Assembly (NCBI GenBank): GCA_009694025.1
Contig: SHVZ01000031.1
Coordinates: 1 to 35,611 of the forward strand
From: Alphaproteobacteria bacterium
Lineage (GTDB): Bacteria; Pseudomonadota; Alphaproteobacteria; SHVZ01
Reading direction: 5' to 3'
DNA length: 35,611 bases
Part shown: positions 33,693-35,611 of the stretch, piece after piece
Position numbering within the stretch: position 1 is the first letter of the stretch
Layout: every line of letters begins with the position of its first letter
Translations under genes and position numbers: made by a program
The notes under the pieces: model-generated
Told to the model about the DNA's origin: nothing
The model's input: the letters and a program-made list of their open reading frames with translations, nothing else
Database searches by the model: none

Positions 33693-35446
33693 AGCAGATA
33701 CCCCCCGATCCGCGTCACCGTCGCGTCGGTGCCGCGGGATGCGGTCAGGCTGTGGCTCACCACCATGCCGAGCTCGAGGCTCGTGTAGGGCTCGAAGGCG
33801 AGATCGGCGCCGAAGAACGGGCCGTTCGCATTGAGCCGGTCGTAAGCGTAGCCGCTGTAGACGTTGTAGCGGACATCCTGGGCGAGGTTGCCGGAGAGCC
33901 CGGCCGTGCCCGAATGGACCTCGCGCGAGACCACCGACAGGAGCGGGTATTCGAGGCCGAAAGAATCGACCGCCGTTTTGCGGCTGGCCAGGTATTCGGC
34001 GTCGACGCCGTAGGCGAGCGTCAGCGACGGCGGCCCCTGGACCACGGTGTAGGCAAGCTCGAAGCCGGGGCCGACGAAGTGAGCGACGTCGGAGCGGCCG
34101 TCGACCCCGTAGCGGCCTGCGGCGAGGCGACCGGCGACGCGCCAGCCGGTGCCGATGATCCGCTCGTACCCGATCTGAGCGCGGTCGGTGCGCGCCTGGC
34201 TGACGAGGCCGTCCACGACGTCCCAATAGGGATCATGGAGGATCAGCCCGAGCCGGACCGTGCCCTCGGCGAGCGGGCGCGTGTGGCGAACCGCTGCGCC
34301 GACGGTGCCGGTGCCGCCGATCAGGGAAAGCCGCGTCAGGCCGCCGGTCTCGTGCTCGATCGAGGTGTAGCCTTCGCCGCGGAATCGCTTCCCATCGAAG
34401 CTTCCGAGCGTACCGTCCAGCCGGCGGACGACGGGGGCATTGAGGTCGTTGCCCTCGACGGCGAAGCCGACGACGGAAGTGCCGGCGAGCGCCTCGCCCG
34501 ACAGCCGCGCGACGATCTGGCGGTCGGCCTTCTTGACCTTGCGATGATCGACGTCGAAGCGAACGCGCGGGCCGTATTCGCGCAAGAGCTCGGCCTTGGC
34601 CCTGACCAGGCTCGGATCGTCGGGATTGAGGCCGAGGGCGCGGTCGTAGAGCCCGACCGCCCGGCGCCAGCCGCCGAGCTGGGTCTCGACGCTGGCGAGG
34701 GCCGCCATCACCTCGACCGAGCTGGGCACCTCGGCGAGGAGCGCCTCGAGCTCGGCCTTGGCGTCCTGGGCGGCGCCGGTTTCCATCATCAGCCGCGCCT
34801 TGGTCAGCCGAAGCCGGCGGGCCGCAGCGGCGGTCTCGGCATCGACCGGAGCCGGCACCGCCTGCGCCACCTCGCCCCTCGCGGGCACGATGGTAATGGC
34901 GCCGAGCTGCCGGACGATCGGATCGGGTCTGGCGGCAGGCGGGGCGATCGCTTCCGGCTTCGGCGCCTCGACCGCCCGAGGCGCCGGCGGCTTCGGCGGC
35001 TCGGGCGCCGGGATCGGCGTCGGTGGCCGCGAAGGGGCGGGGGCCTGGGCGACCACGCCGGCCGCCCTCGTTCCCGTCAACCGGATCTCGATCCCGCGCG
35101 CCAGCGGCGTGACCGAGACATTCCGACCCGGTTGCGGGACCAGCCGCAGCTGCCGGCCCTCCGCTTTCGCCGACTCGATCCAGGCCGGCAGCATGGCCAC
35201 GGCATCGCGAACGGCAGCCGAATCGACCTCGCGGTCGACCGTCACGATCACGGCGCTGCCATCGGGATTGGATGTCGCCGCGACCCGATCGGGCCAGAGA
35301 AAGCGGAGGCGGGCGCCGCCTTCGCCGCTGCTGGCCTCGACCGCCATCGACGACTGGGCGGCATCGGCGGCCAGGGGGCCGGTCAGTAACGCCGCCGCAA
35401 CGCACATCCCGAGACGAATGGCTGCGAGGGTGTTCACGAACCTCAT
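33680..35446 (-). CDS. pelB: Short PelB-like outer-membrane secretin with TPR
   Basis: A 588-residue exported protein. It has a signal peptide (residues 1-29, LGMCVAAALLTGPLAADA), a beta-rich N-domain with AMIN-like look (ARLRFLWPDRVAATSNPDGS near residue 45 and VTPLARGIEIRLTG), a Pro-rich linker (about 130-175), roughly two TPR units (ARLMMETGAAQDAKAELEAL and YDRALGLNPDDPSLVRAKAE), and a C-terminal beta-barrel (about 295-588) ending LLWRY with an aromatic last residue. PelB of Pseudomonas is about 1190 residues with many TPRs, so this is a compact version. It is identified by TPR-barrel order and by pelCDEFG downstream. The IS630-type end lies about 20 bases upstream. Confidence 0.8.
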   Translation of the reverse strand: MRFVNTLAAIRLGMCVAAALLTGPLAADAAQSSMAVEASSGEGGARLRFLWPDRVAATSNPDGSAVIVTVDREVDSAAVRDAVAMLPAWIESAKAEGRQLRLVPQPGRNVSVTPLARGIEIRLTGTRAAGVVAQAPAPSRPPTPIPAPEPPKPPAPRAVEAPKPEAIAPPAARPDPIVRQLGAITIVPARGEVAQAVPAPVDAETAAAARRLRLTKARLMMETGAAQDAKAELEALLAEVPSSVEVMAALASVETQLGGWRRAVGLYDRALGLNPDDPSLVRAKAELLREYGPRVRFDVDHRKVKKADRQIVARLSGEALAGTSVVGFAVEGNDLNAPVVRRLDGTLGSFDGKRFRGEGYTSIEHETGGLTRLSLIGGTGTVGAAVRHTRPLAEGTVRLGLILHDPYWDVVDGLVSQARTDRAQIGYERIIGTGWRVAGRLAAGRYGVDGRSDVAHFVGPGFELAYTVVQGPPSLTLAYGVDAEYLASRKTAVDSFGLEYPLLSVVSREVHSGTAGLSGNLAQDVRYNVYSGYAYDRLNANGPFFGADLAFEPYTSLELGMVVSHSLTASRGTDATVTRIGGYLLWRY

Positions 35447-35463
35447 TGCGCCTGCGTGCCGAT

Positions 35464-35611
35464 CCTAGTACCCGGAATCACTGATCCGCGAAATGGGCTT
35501 TGAGGCGCTTTTGATGGACCTTGGATTTGGTCCATGCAAAGGGTTTTGCGGTGTCGTTGTATGCGGTGATGAAGGCGTTGATGTGAGCCTTGAGTTCGAC
35601 GAGCGAGTTGA
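35464..35611 (-). mobile_element. End of an IS630-family insertion sequence (continues beyond the window)
   Basis: The transposase 3' end and a short end region (GTACCCGGAATCACTGATC on the plus strand from 35468) lie next to pelB. IS630 elements insert at TA; two TA steps (35466-35470) lie at the likely boundary, so the exact junction is uncertain by a few bases. Only one end is in the window, so the inverted repeat partner cannot be checked. Confidence 0.7.
35478..35611 (-). CDS. IS630-family transposase, C-terminal fragment (runs off the window)
   Basis: The last 43 residues are seen, reading on the minus strand: NSLVELKAHINAFITAYNDT, then AKPFAWTKSKVHQKRLKAHF, then ADQ and stop. The AYNxTAKPFxWTKSxVHQKxLK block is the typical C-terminus of IS630-type DDE transposases. 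The catalytic core lies outside the window. This gene is too short here to judge whether it is intact. Confidence 0.85.
   Translation of the reverse strand, partial: NSLVELKAHINAFITAYNDTAKPFAWTKSKVHQKRLKAHFADQ

Overview
The window is G+C-rich DNA (about 70% in most genes) with the gene content of an alphaproteobacterium, probably of the Rhodospirillales type. Reasons: the gene run glyQ-glyS-ppdK, a DUF1127 protein, a long aminopeptidase P, and codon use dominated by G/C at third positions. All assignments are read from motifs and gene order; no database search was possible.

Layout. 1-3.6 kb: an omega-amino-acid:pyruvate aminotransferase, a convergent CpdA-like phosphoesterase, a small lipoprotein and a GmhB-type heptose bisphosphatase. 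3.6-10.1 kb: envelope sugar genes, namely two GT4 glycosyltransferases and a GT9 heptosyltransferase in a coupled minus-strand operon, the YgfZ folate protein, and two tandem paralogous proteins resembling NodZ-type fucosyltransferases. 10.1-15.05 kb: a cassette of lower G+C with a polar amino-acid-type ABC transporter (binding protein divergent from ATPase and two permeases), a peroxiredoxin whose peroxidatic codon is UGA, and a ketopantoate-reductase-like protein. 15.05-20.7 kb: ppdK, glyS, glyQ. 20.85-26.5 kb: housekeeping genes (HIT protein, aminopeptidase P, DUF1127, PrmA, a TrmN6-like methyltransferase, DUF2007 and small secreted or membrane proteins). 26.5-27.7 kb: octaprenyl diphosphate synthase and tRNA-Pro(CGG). 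27.7-35.45 kb: a translationally coupled pelBCDEFG exopolysaccharide operon. 35.45 kb to the end: the 3' end of an IS630-family transposase abutting pelB.

The most interesting signal is at 13372-13836. An in-frame TGA falls exactly where the PxxxTxxC motif of peroxiredoxins has its catalytic cysteine. The reading frame is intact on both sides, and a hairpin with the geometry of a bacterial SECIS element begins shortly after the TGA. I read this as a selenocysteine peroxiredoxin that a standard gene finder would truncate or call a pseudogene. It lies inside a cassette flanked by a 32-base direct repeat (31/32 identical) made from the 3' end of ppdK (10099-10130 and 15047-15078). That is the pattern left when a DNA block integrates at the end of a gene and displaces the original end.

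The pel operon is the second point of interest. No pelA is visible, the PelB homologue is about half the usual size, PelD keeps a c-di-GMP I-site (RETD) in a degenerate GGDEF domain, and an IS630-type element ends about 20 bases before pelB, where the native promoter or an upstream pelA would be expected.
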